64,000 nucleotides of DNA, from NCBI GenBank assembly GCA_016787135.1, contig JAEUVK010000123.1, positions 1-64,000 of the forward strand. Direction: 5' to 3'. Shown piece by piece: positions 8,710 to 16,105 of this stretch (the stretch's first letter is position 1; each line of letters opens with the position of its first letter). Source of the stretch: Chitinophagaceae bacterium (GTDB lineage Bacteria > Bacteroidota > Bacteroidia > Chitinophagales > Chitinophagaceae). The position numbers were made by a program, and so were the translations under genes. The notes beneath the pieces are model-generated. The model ran no database searches. It saw only the letters and a list, made by a program, of their open reading frames with translations, and was not told the DNA's origin.

Positions 8710-9456
8710 TTGCTCAAAGAAATAGTAATAGCCTTCCAATCCTGGTCAGAAGCCAACCGTTTTATCAAAGAGCATAAACTCTGGAAATGGATCGTCGTAC
8801 CCGGTATTATCTATACCCTTCTTTTTATCGCAGGTATGTATTTCTTCTGGTCTTCGGCTGATGATGTTATTTCCTGGATAAGCGAACAGATGCGGATCGA
8901 GAACTGGCTGCAGAAAAAGAGAAGCGAATGGCTGAGTTTCTTTTTTGTAATGATGGGCATGATGCTACGGTTGGTACTGGTGCTTTTTTATTTTTCGGTC
9001 TTTAAATACCTTATCCTGATCATCGGTTCGCCTGTATTTGCCTACCTGAGCGAAAAAACAGAAGCGATCATTGACAACAGGGCGTATTCATTTAACTGGA
9101 AAGAATTAAGAAAAGATGCTGCACGGAGTATCCGGATGGCCATTCGCAATTGCGGCGGTCAGACATTATATCTTTTCGGGCTGGTACTAATGTCACTCCT
9201 GCCATTGGTGGGCTGGATCACTCCGATCATCGCCCTGCTGATGGAATGTTATTATTTCGGCTTTTCTATGCTTGATTACAGTTTTGCCCGGAGCGGTTTT
9301 ACCCGCCAGCAAAGTTTTCAGTTCATTGGCCGTCATAAAGGATTGGCTATCGGTAATGGCATACTATTCTTTCTGATGCATGTGGCTATCATCTTAGCAC
9401 CCGCTTACGCAATCGTAGCCGCCACATTAAGTGTTCATAAAGTAAAAAACAGCTAA
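8710..9456 (+). CDS. EI24 domain integral membrane protein
   Basis: A 248-residue protein with about five strongly hydrophobic segments (near 27-48, 75-110, 150-185 and 215-240) and the look of the EI24/CysZ-like family: a conserved opening around a first helix, then GSPVFAYLSEKTE after the paired central helices. CysZ itself is a sulfate transporter, but Bacteroidota EI24 proteins have no proven role, so transport is only a possibility. The start is a TTG; no ATG precedes the conserved opening. Its stop overlaps the next start codon by one base (TAATG), so the two genes are translationally coupled. Confidence 0.75.
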   Translation: MLKEIVIAFQSWSEANRFIKEHKLWKWIVVPGIIYTLLFIAGMYFFWSSADDVISWISEQMRIENWLQKKRSEWLSFFFVMMGMMLRLVLVLFYFSVFKYLILIIGSPVFAYLSEKTEAIIDNRAYSFNWKELRKDAARSIRMAIRNCGGQTLYLFGLVLMSLLPLVGWITPIIALLMECYYFGFSMLDYSFARSGFTRQQSFQFIGRHKGLAIGNGILFFLMHVAIILAPAYAIVAATLSVHKVKNS

Positions 9457-10163
9457 TGGAGCCAACAGGAACAGTGTACCTGATCCCTTCGCTGCTGGAT
9501 GAGAGCGGTGTAGAAGCTATTCCTTCTTATGTGATCGATGCCGTAAAAAAGTGTTCTGTTTTTTTTGTAGAAAATGAACGGACAGCCCGCCGCTACCTGA
9601 AAAGAATATGGAAGGAAATAGTCATTGATGACTATGAATGGTTCGTAATGTCAGACACCTCAGAGGTATCTGAAACATTCAGACTGAAATTAAAAGGGGG
9701 AAAGACCATCGGCATTATCAGCGAAGCAGGATGTCCCGGCGTAGCTGACCCGGGCCAATTGCTGGTGGCCATTGCCCAGGAAATGAATGCAGTCGTAAAA
9801 CCGTTGGTAGGCCCCAACTCCATACTACTGGCGCTGATGGCAAGCGGCATGAATGGTCAGCAGTTCCGGTTTGCCGGATATTTGCCCATTGATAACCACC
9901 AAAAGGTAAAGACAATAAAAGAGCTGGAAGCAGAATCACATAAGAAGAACTGCACCCAGATATTCATTGAAACTCCTTACAGGAATAATCAATTGATCGA
10001 AACCCTGACCGCCCATTGCAAGCCATCAACGAAGCTCTGTATTGCTGTTGATCTTACTGGTACTGCCGAATGGACCAGAACAAAAAGTATTGCTGAATGG
10101 AAGAAAGAAAAAGTGGATATACATAAACGACCGGCTATATTCTTATTACTGGCCGGTCATTGA
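9456..10163 (+). CDS. tetrapyrrole-methylase-fold SAM-dependent methyltransferase
   Basis: A 235-residue enzyme of the tetrapyrrole (corrin/porphyrin) methylase fold. The GTVYLIPSLLDE opening, the ENERTARRYL segment and the cofactor-loop region GIISEAGCPGVADPG (about 88-102) are shared with the RsmI-type 16S rRNA 2'-O-methyltransferases. It is shorter than RsmI and belongs to the second, uncharacterised lineage that Bacteroidota carry alongside RsmI, so the substrate is uncertain. It is coupled to the EI24 gene upstream and its last bases overlap the end of the opposing gene. Confidence 0.78.
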   Translation: MEPTGTVYLIPSLLDESGVEAIPSYVIDAVKKCSVFFVENERTARRYLKRIWKEIVIDDYEWFVMSDTSEVSETFRLKLKGGKTIGIISEAGCPGVADPGQLLVAIAQEMNAVVKPLVGPNSILLALMASGMNGQQFRFAGYLPIDNHQKVKTIKELEAESHKKNCTQIFIETPYRNNQLIETLTAHCKPSTKLCIAVDLTGTAEWTRTKSIAEWKKEKVDIHKRPAIFLLLAGH

Positions 10164-10576
10164 TCCTGCTGACGGATAGGGATAACGCCTGTAACAATGT
10201 ATTTACTGTCTCCCCGCCAGGGCAAAGTAGCCCTGTACTGAACATAAGTAACCTGCACACATTCATCCTGCAGGTTCTTCATCACGTTGGCAAGACTATC
10301 GTTGGTAACAGAAAAATAAAATTTCTCAGGGTTCATGGTTTGTCTGCAACTCAGCCACATTTCCCCTTCATCGGTTTTAAAGATATTTCCCTTGTGTGTT
10401 ATCTTGATCAGCGTTCCCTTACGTTCACCATCACTGTATTTATTGAAGAAGAACCAGTAAATGGCAAAAGCGCTGATCAATACGGCTATGATCACTATAT
10501 TCCGGAAGAACCGGCTGACTCTCTTTTTAAAACCGTCTTTCTTTTCACTAACTCCCGTTTGTTTCAGCTCATTCAT
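10157..10576 (-). CDS. hypothetical single-pass membrane protein
   Basis: A 139-residue protein with a basic, soluble N-terminus (about 1-25), one membrane helix (IIAVLISAFAIYWFFFN, about 29-45) and a C-terminal domain of about 90 residues that would lie outside the cytoplasm. I do not recognise the family. The reading frame is supported by the well-formed helix with its flanking Arg/Lys residues. It converges on the methyltransferase gene with a 7-bp overlap of the 3' ends. The opposite strand is also open over the same length but gives an implausible protein. Confidence 0.6.
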   Translation of the reverse strand: MNELKQTGVSEKKDGFKKRVSRFFRNIVIIAVLISAFAIYWFFFNKYSDGERKGTLIKITHKGNIFKTDEGEMWLSCRQTMNPEKFYFSVTNDSLANVMKNLQDECVQVTYVQYRATLPWRGDSKYIVTGVIPIRQQDQ

Positions 10577-10625
10577 GGCCAGTAATTTGTAACAAAAAAT
10601 TTATAAGGCAAACCAATTATTATTA

Positions 10626-10633
10626 TACATTTG
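10626..10633 (+). promoter_or_regulatory. -7 promoter box of the arginine operon
   Basis: TACATTTG is an exact match to TAnnTTTG and lies 27 bases before the leader ORF. The -33 element is weak: the best is TTTA at 10600-10603. Confidence 0.55.
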
Positions 10634-10640
10634 TACCCAA

Positions 10641-10659
10641 TTTACAATTTGTTTGTAAA
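10641..10659. promoter_or_regulatory. palindrome at the arginine promoter, possible operator
   Basis: TTTACAA and TTGTAAA form a 7-bp inverted repeat around a 5-base spacer, at the expected transcription start and directly before the leader ATG. It does not match the E. coli ArgR box, so assignment to an arginine repressor is not supported; it could equally be an RNA hairpin near the leader start. Confidence 0.4.
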
Positions 10660-10660
10660 C

Positions 10661-10783
10661 ATGAACAATATTCTGACACATACAAAGCAGTTTGCCTTCC
10701 ATGCACCCAATACCAGCGGTGTATATGCAGTAGGTTTTGATGTGTTCACGTTTTCCCGCCCACGACGTACTCCTGAATGCTGA
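10661..10783 (+). CDS. candidate arginine leader peptide
   Basis: A 40-codon ORF with an ATG start, 27 bases after an exact -7 box and 98 bases before the first gene of the arginine operon. Near its end it encodes Arg33-Pro34-Arg35-Arg36 (codons CGC, CCA, CGA, CGT at 10757-10768), then Thr-Pro-Glu-Cys and a TGA that overlaps the left arm of a perfect 8-bp hairpin. Three arginine codons in four at the end of a short ORF ahead of arginine genes is the layout expected of a leader peptide that senses charged tRNA-Arg by ribosome stalling. No such peptide is known to me for this phylum, and the mechanism is inferred. It could be an ordinary small protein or a chance ORF. Confidence 0.45.
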   Translation: MNNILTHTKQFAFHAPNTSGVYAVGFDVFTFSRPRRTPEC

Positions 10784-10815
10784 CAGGACGAACCCCTGAC
10801 CATGGTCCCTGTCAG
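10780..10815 (+). promoter_or_regulatory. hairpin overlapping the leader ORF stop
   Basis: CTGACAGG (10780-10787) and CCTGTCAG (10808-10815) form a perfect 8-bp stem around a 20-base loop that itself contains the palindrome GACCATGGTC (10798-10807). A ribosome paused on the arginine codons would cover or approach the left arm. No T-run follows, so a terminator hairpin is not obvious. Confidence 0.5.
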
Positions 10816-10881
10816 TGAAGTATCCCCAAAAAGGCAATCAAGGAGTGGTCTTCCAATATTCAATCAAATATTTTCGACAAA

Positions 10882-11589
10882 GTGGACAATCAACAGATCA
10901 TCGTCAGGGTAGCTACACCGGATGATAAGGTTTACTCAAAAACGATCACCGATGAAATGGAATCTTCGGCAGCTGCCCGTGGTACAGGTATTGCCAAACG
11001 TTCTCCTGAGTATATAGAACAAAAGATAGATGAAGGCAAAGCGGTAATAGCCCTTACGACCGGTGGCAAATGGGTAGGTTTTTGCTATATCGAAACCTGG
11101 AGTCATGGCGAGTATGTGGCCAATTCAGGACTGATCGTAGCGCCTGAATTCAGGAAAAGCGGGGTAGCCAAACTGATCAAGCAAAAAATATTTAATCTTT
11201 CACGGCAGAAATATCCTGAAGCTAAAATATTCGGCCTGACCACTGGTCTGGCAGTCATGAAGATCAACTCCGATCTGGGTTATGAACCGGTCACCTATTC
11301 TGAGCTTACGCAGGATGAAGCTTTCTGGGCAGGTTGTAAGAGTTGTGTAAATTATGACATACTGATGAGCAAGGACCGGAAGAATTGTATGTGTACCGCC
11401 ATGCTCTACGATCCAAAAGACCATTACGAGCCGGAAGAAACCAAAGAATTCTTCAAAGAAAATGTAAAAGGGTTTGAACGATTGCTCCGGTTCAAACAAT
11501 GGAAACTGCTGCGCCCTTTTATGAAAAAAGATAAGGACGGTAACAGCACTGGCAGGCTCAAATCACTATTCCATTTATTCCATCTCTAA
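10882..11589 (+). CDS. GNAT acyltransferase, probable N-acylglutamate synthase
   Basis: A 235-residue GNAT-fold enzyme opening the arginine operon. The acyl-CoA binding loop is GLIVAPEFRKSGVAKLI (about 84-100, RxxGxA type), and the fold is followed by a C-terminal helical extension. Position at the head of the operon, together with the absence of another argA/argJ here, suggests it makes the N-acylglutamate that starts the pathway, the acyl group being acetyl or succinyl. Unusually, it has a CKSC then CMC cysteine cluster (about 153-173) that could bind a metal. The start is GTG; 17 bp separate its end from argG. Confidence 0.7.
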   Translation: MDNQQIIVRVATPDDKVYSKTITDEMESSAAARGTGIAKRSPEYIEQKIDEGKAVIALTTGGKWVGFCYIETWSHGEYVANSGLIVAPEFRKSGVAKLIKQKIFNLSRQKYPEAKIFGLTTGLAVMKINSDLGYEPVTYSELTQDEAFWAGCKSCVNYDILMSKDRKNCMCTAMLYDPKDHYEPEETKEFFKENVKGFERLLRFKQWKLLRPFMKKDKDGNSTGRLKSLFHLFHL

Positions 11590-11606
11590 ATAAGGCAAGA
11601 AACAAG

Positions 11607-12812
11607 ATGTCAAAAAAGGTTGTTTTAGGGTTCAGCGGCGGATTAGACACTTCTTACTGTGTAAAATATCTGAGCGAAGACAAAGGCTATGAAGTACATA
11701 GCATCATTGTGAATACGGGCGGTTTTACCGAAGAAGAATTAAAGCAAATAGATGCCCATGCACATAAACTGGGTGTGAAGTCGCACAAGACGGTCAATGC
11801 CGTTAAAAGTTATTACGACAGCATCATCAAATTCCTCATATACGGAAACGTGTTAAAAAATAACACCTATCCGCTGAGTGTAAGTGCTGAAAGATTGAGC
11901 CAGGCCCTGCATATCGCCGATCATGTACAGGAACTTGACGCTGTAGCAGTGGCACATGGTAGTACCGGCGCCGGCAACGACCAGGTCAGATTTGATATGG
12001 TATTTAATATCATGATCCCCGGCGTAGAGATCATCACTCCTATCCGCGACCTGAAGCTAAGCCGTGAACAGGAAATAGAATACCTGAAGAACAAAGGCGT
12101 CCTGATGAATTTTGAAAAAGCCGCCTATTCTATTAACAAAGGACTATGGGGTACCAGTGTAGGAGGAAGAGAGACGCTTTCATCTAAAGGCATGTTACCG
12201 GAATCGGCATGGCCTACACAGGTGACCAAACAGGATACCGAAGAAGTAAAACTGCATTTTGAAAAAGGCGAGTTGAAAAAGGTGAATGATAAATTTTTCG
12301 CTCACCCGTCTGAGGCGATACAATATTTGCAAACCATTGCCGGCCCTTATGGTATCGGCCGTGATATACATGTTGGCGACACGATCATTGGCATTAAAGG
12401 ACGTGTAGGATTTGAAGCCGCCGCACCGATGGTCATCTTAAAAGCGCATCATGCGCTGGAAAAACATGTGCTGACCAAATGGCAACTGACCTGGAAAGAC
12501 CAGCTGGCCCAGTTCTATGGCAACTGGTTGCATGAAGGGCAGATACTGGACCCCGTAATGAGAGATATCGAAGCATTCCTGGAAACCACGCAGAGAAATG
12601 TAACGGGCGATGTATTTGTACAGTTATACCCTTATCGTTTCCAGGTCATAGGTATTGAATCGAAATACGACCTGATGAGCAGCAAGTTTGGCAAATACGG
12701 TGAGATGAATAATGGCTGGAGCGGCGAAGATGTAAGAGGGTTCAGCAAGATATTCGGCAACCAGACCATGATCTATCACCAGGTAAAAGAAGAAGCGGAT
12801 GGCAAACATTAA
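11607..12812 (+). CDS. argG: argininosuccinate synthase
   Basis: A 401-residue enzyme that joins citrulline and aspartate using ATP, the penultimate step of arginine synthesis. The ATP-binding loop VVLGFSGGLDTSYC is at residues 4-17, followed by the AHGSTGAGNDQVRFD segment typical of ArgG and the central SVGGRETLSSKG. The length is normal and the ATG follows the GNAT gene by 17 bp. The 3' end overlaps argC by 14 bp, indicating tight operon organisation. Confidence 0.96.
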   Translation: MSKKVVLGFSGGLDTSYCVKYLSEDKGYEVHSIIVNTGGFTEEELKQIDAHAHKLGVKSHKTVNAVKSYYDSIIKFLIYGNVLKNNTYPLSVSAERLSQALHIADHVQELDAVAVAHGSTGAGNDQVRFDMVFNIMIPGVEIITPIRDLKLSREQEIEYLKNKGVLMNFEKAAYSINKGLWGTSVGGRETLSSKGMLPESAWPTQVTKQDTEEVKLHFEKGELKKVNDKFFAHPSEAIQYLQTIAGPYGIGRDIHVGDTIIGIKGRVGFEAAAPMVILKAHHALEKHVLTKWQLTWKDQLAQFYGNWLHEGQILDPVMRDIEAFLETTQRNVTGDVFVQLYPYRFQVIGIESKYDLMSSKFGKYGEMNNGWSGEDVRGFSKIFGNQTMIYHQVKEEADGKH

Positions 12813-13779
12813 AGCAGGTATAATCGGCGGAGCAGGATATACCGGTGGCGAACTGATACGTTTACTCATTCGCCACCCGCATGTAAATGTTTCCTTTATT
12901 CATAGCCGCAGTAATGCCGGCAAACCTGTTTATAGTGTCCACCAGGATCTGTTTGGAGATACAGACCTGGAATTTTCCGGTATCCTGTCAAATGATATTG
13001 ATGTATTGTTTCTCTGTCTGGGCCACGGGGAATCGAAAAAATTCCTTTCCGAAAATAAAATCGCTGATAAAATTAGCATCATTGATCTGGCGAATGATTT
13101 CCGCTTAAGCAAACAATCTAAAATTGGCAACAGAGAATTCGTTTATGGGTTGCCTGAACTGAACAGGGACAATATCAAAAAAGCAAACAATATCGCTAAT
13201 CCGGGATGTTTTGCTACCACCATACAATTAGGATTATTACCACTGGCAAAAGCTGGTTTATTGAATGAAATTTACACAACAGGGATCACGGGCTCAACAG
13301 GTGCAGGACAAAGTTTAACGCAAACCTCTCATTTTAGCTGGAGGGCCAATAACATTCAAGCCTATAAAACACTAACACACCAGCATCTTGGTGAGATCGG
13401 CGAATCATTACTTCAATTACAATCCGGCAGTACCATTGACCTGAGCTTCGTGCCGTGGCGGGGAGATTTTACAAGAGGTATTTTCGTCAGCTCCACGATC
13501 AATTGCGACCTGAGCCTCGAAGAACTCAATAAACTATTTACTGATTTTTATAAAGGACATCCCTTTACGCATGTCAGCAAAGAACCAATATTCCTGAAGC
13601 AGGTGGTGAATACCAATAAAGCCGTGATACACCTGGAAAAAGCAGGAAGCAAGTTAGTGGTACATTCAGCTATTGACAATTTACTAAAAGGGGCCAGCGG
13701 ACAAGCTATTCAGAATATGAACATCATGTCCGGCCTTGATGAAAAAGCAGGTCTTCAGCTTAAACCATCGGGCTTCTGA
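12799..13779 (+). CDS. argC: N-acyl-gamma-glutamyl-phosphate reductase
   Basis: A 326-residue NADPH-dependent reductase that converts N-acylglutamyl phosphate to the semialdehyde. The nucleotide-binding motif GGAGYTGGE is at 10-18 and the catalytic cysteine lies in NPGCFATT (Cys137). The late HxGxxxR-type region is replaced by the expected SFVPWRGDFTRGIF segment. It starts inside the end of argG. A 93-bp gap follows in which I see no gene. Confidence 0.95.
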   Translation: MANIKAGIIGGAGYTGGELIRLLIRHPHVNVSFIHSRSNAGKPVYSVHQDLFGDTDLEFSGILSNDIDVLFLCLGHGESKKFLSENKIADKISIIDLANDFRLSKQSKIGNREFVYGLPELNRDNIKKANNIANPGCFATTIQLGLLPLAKAGLLNEIYTTGITGSTGAGQSLTQTSHFSWRANNIQAYKTLTHQHLGEIGESLLQLQSGSTIDLSFVPWRGDFTRGIFVSSTINCDLSLEELNKLFTDFYKGHPFTHVSKEPIFLKQVVNTNKAVIHLEKAGSKLVVHSAIDNLLKGASGQAIQNMNIMSGLDEKAGLQLKPSGF

Positions 13780-13872
13780 TGCATGAAGAAAAACCCTTTA
13801 AACCAGTTGCTGCAGAGAAAAGTCTGCTGCCGGATAACACAGTTCTTTTTACAAACATTGAAATTTTAATAA

Positions 13873-15033
13873 ATGAAGCTATTTGACGTTTATCCGATTA
13901 ATGACATCACTATTGTCAAAGCCAAAGGCTCTTATGTATGGGATGACAGGGGCGAACAGTACCTTGACCTCTACGGAGGCCATGCAGTGATCAGTATTGG
14001 CCATACGCATCCTCACTGGGTAAAACGAATTGAAGATCAGCTGGAGAAGATCGCATTTTATTCCAACTCTGTAAGAATACCACTGCAACAGCAGATGTCT
14101 GATAAATTAGGAAAGGTATCCGGTAAAAATGATTACCAGCTCTTCCTTTGCAATTCAGGGGCAGAAGCAAATGAGAATGCCCTGAAACTGGCTTCTTTTC
14201 ACAATGGAAGGAAGAAAGTCGTGGCATTCAGCAGATCATTTCATGGCAGAACCTCCCTGGCAGTTTCTGCAACGGATAATAAGAATTATATCGCCCCTGT
14301 CAACGAAACAGATAATGTCGTCTTTCTTCCTTTTAACGATGAAGAAGCGCTGGAAGGGTATTTCAGAGAAAATGGTGAGAAAATATCATCGGTTATCATA
14401 GAAGGTATCCAGGGTGTAGGCGGGATCAATGTTGCAGATGATTCTTTTTTAAGAAAGATACGCTCCCTTTGTGATGAGTATGGCGCTTTATACATAGCTG
14501 ACAGTGTACAATGCGGTTATGGCAGAAGTGGCAAATTCTTCAGCCATGATTTTGCCGGGGTGAATGCTGACATCTATACAATGGCCAAAGGTATGGGAAA
14601 TGGTTTCCCGGTTGCAGGTATTATTATTGCCCCGCATATAAAGCCAAAACATTTTGCCCTTGGCACTACATTTGGCGGCAATCACCTGGCTTGTTCGGCT
14701 GCGCTGGCTGTACTCGAAATTATTGAAGAAGAAAAACTGATGGGCAATGCCGTCATGGTGGGCAAATACCTGAAAGATCAGTTGGAAGACATCCCGGAAT
14801 TAAAGAATGTACGCGGCAGGGGCCTGATGATCGGCTTTGATGTACCCGAAGAATTGAAAGACCTGAAAAAGAATTTGCTTTGGAACCAGAAAATTTTTAC
14901 AGGGGAAGCAAAGCCAAATGTGATACGTTTATTGCCCTCACTTGCGCTAAAGAAAAGGGATGCAGAACAGTTTATAGAATCCCTGAAGGAAGAAATTGAA
15001 AAAATACTGACTGGAGAAAAAGTCCATGGCTAA
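13873..15033 (+). CDS. argD: N-acylornithine aminotransferase
   Basis: A 386-residue class-III pyridoxal-phosphate aminotransferase that turns the N-acylglutamate semialdehyde into N-acylornithine. It shows the family pattern: LDLYGGHAVISIGHTHP near the start, SGAEANENALKLA for phosphate contact, SVQCGYGRSGKF, and the PLP lysine at about residue 239 in AKGMGNGFPVAG. GTTFGGNHLAC completes the site. As the operon appears to use a succinyl- or acetyl-blocked pathway, the acyl group it handles should match argF'. Confidence 0.93.
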   Translation: MKLFDVYPINDITIVKAKGSYVWDDRGEQYLDLYGGHAVISIGHTHPHWVKRIEDQLEKIAFYSNSVRIPLQQQMSDKLGKVSGKNDYQLFLCNSGAEANENALKLASFHNGRKKVVAFSRSFHGRTSLAVSATDNKNYIAPVNETDNVVFLPFNDEEALEGYFRENGEKISSVIIEGIQGVGGINVADDSFLRKIRSLCDEYGALYIADSVQCGYGRSGKFFSHDFAGVNADIYTMAKGMGNGFPVAGIIIAPHIKPKHFALGTTFGGNHLACSAALAVLEIIEEEKLMGNAVMVGKYLKDQLEDIPELKNVRGRGLMIGFDVPEELKDLKKNLLWNQKIFTGEAKPNVIRLLPSLALKKRDAEQFIESLKEEIEKILTGEKVHG

Positions 15034-15139
15034 AGCTGTGTAGATAAAAATTCATTGGACTTTAATCCCGAAAGCATATAAAAAGATAAAAGATTAATAA
15101 TGGCGCTTGTTTCCTGATAAACTAAAACAATCTGTAAAG

Positions 15140-16105
15140 TTGAAACAGTTCATTTCCGTTGATGATGTAACCAATATTGATGCCCTGGTTCAAAAAGCAC
15201 TTACGTACAAGGCTGACCGTTTTAAGGACAGGACCTTGGGGGCCAACAAACGTATCGGTTGCCTGTTCCTGAACCCCAGTATGCGTACCCGGTTAAGCAC
15301 ACAGGTGGCTGCGCAAAATCTTGGTATGGAATGTATCATTTTTAATGTGGGCAGCGAAGGCTGGGCTTTAGAGTTTGAAGAAGAGGCGATCATGAGCGGA
15401 AATACGGTAGAACATGTAAAAGATGCAGCCCCGATCCTGGGAAAATATTTTGATATTCTCGCTATCCGGACTTTCCCTTCATTAAAGAACAAAGAAGATG
15501 ATTACAGTGAATTGTACATAAAACAATTCATCAAATATGCGGGTATACCGGTGGTAAGCCTGGAAAGTGCAACCCTTCATCCGCTGCAGTCCCTTACTGA
15601 CATCATCACCATAACCGAAAACTATAAACCGCAAACAACAGGCCGCAAACCCAAAATCGTTTTGACCTGGGCCCCGCATATCAAACCCCTTCCCCAATGT
15701 GTGGCGAATAGTTTTGCACAATGGATCAATGCATGGGGCAAAGCTGATTTTGTGATCACCCACCCGGAGGATTATGAATTAAGTGAACAATTCACCAAAG
15801 GCGCCATCGTCACACTTGACCAGGACGAAGCATTGAAAGATGCAGATTTTGTATATGTGAAGAACTGGAGTACATATAATGATTACGGCAGGGTTTATTG
15901 CAATGATCCTGAATGGATGCTCACCAATGAAAAGCTGAAACTGACCAATAATGCCAAAGTGATGCACTGCCTGCCGGTAAGAAGAAATGTAGAATTAAGT
16001 GATGAAATACTGGACGGCCCCAACAGCCTTGTGACACAGGAAGCAGCTAATCGGGTTTGGGCAGCACAGGCTGTTTTATCGGAAATACTCAAGTCCGCAT
16101 TATAA
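15140..16105 (+). CDS. argF': N-acylornithine carbamoyltransferase, predicted N-succinylornithine type
   Basis: A 321-residue transcarbamylase of the AOTCase/SOTCase group. The carbamoyl-phosphate motif is SMRTRLS, and HCLPVRRN and HPLQSLTD are also present. The residue that decides substrate choice (Glu92 in the Xanthomonas N-acetylornithine enzyme, Pro90 in the Bacteroides fragilis N-succinylornithine enzyme) is Val90 here, in SGNTVEH. From published mutants (E92V among them) this predicts a succinyl substrate. I chose the TTG at 15140 because it gives the MKQFISVDDV opening seen in the family and makes the valine exactly residue 90; a TTG at 15107 adds 11 residues. An ATG at 15100 would read into the same protein only after a one-base shift. 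The stop abuts the argB start. Confidence 0.9.
   Translation: MKQFISVDDVTNIDALVQKALTYKADRFKDRTLGANKRIGCLFLNPSMRTRLSTQVAAQNLGMECIIFNVGSEGWALEFEEEAIMSGNTVEHVKDAAPILGKYFDILAIRTFPSLKNKEDDYSELYIKQFIKYAGIPVVSLESATLHPLQSLTDIITITENYKPQTTGRKPKIVLTWAPHIKPLPQCVANSFAQWINAWGKADFVITHPEDYELSEQFTKGAIVTLDQDEALKDADFVYVKNWSTYNDYGRVYCNDPEWMLTNEKLKLTNNAKVMHCLPVRRNVELSDEILDGPNSLVTQEAANRVWAAQAVLSEILKSAL

Larger units (their letters stand above)
10577..10881 (+). promoter_or_regulatory. 305-bp arginine operon leader region
   Basis: This gap precedes the whole arginine operon. It contains, in order, a -7 box TACATTTG at 10626-10633, an imperfectly spaced palindrome at 10641-10659, a 40-codon ORF (10661-10783), a hairpin at 10780-10815, and an AT-rich region with a weak AATATT palindrome before the GTG start at 10882. 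I see no run of T after the hairpin, so an ordinary intrinsic terminator is not evident. The arrangement looks like a regulated leader. Confidence 0.55.

Noticed and set aside
10160-10585. Forward frame over the minus-strand hypothetical gene
   Set aside because: The minus-strand frame has a proper membrane helix with flanking basic residues; the forward translation shows no such features.
10641-10659. ArgR box of E. coli type at the arginine promoter
   Set aside because: The palindrome does not match the TGAAT-type ArgR consensus; only an unspecified possible operator is kept.
10780-10830. Intrinsic transcription terminator in the arginine leader
   Set aside because: The hairpin at 10780-10815 has no run of T after it, so only a regulatory hairpin is recorded.
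10601-10863. Minus-strand open frames across the arginine leader region
   Set aside because: They give implausible proteins with odd composition and run across the promoter box and hairpin; the forward 40-codon ORF explains the region better.
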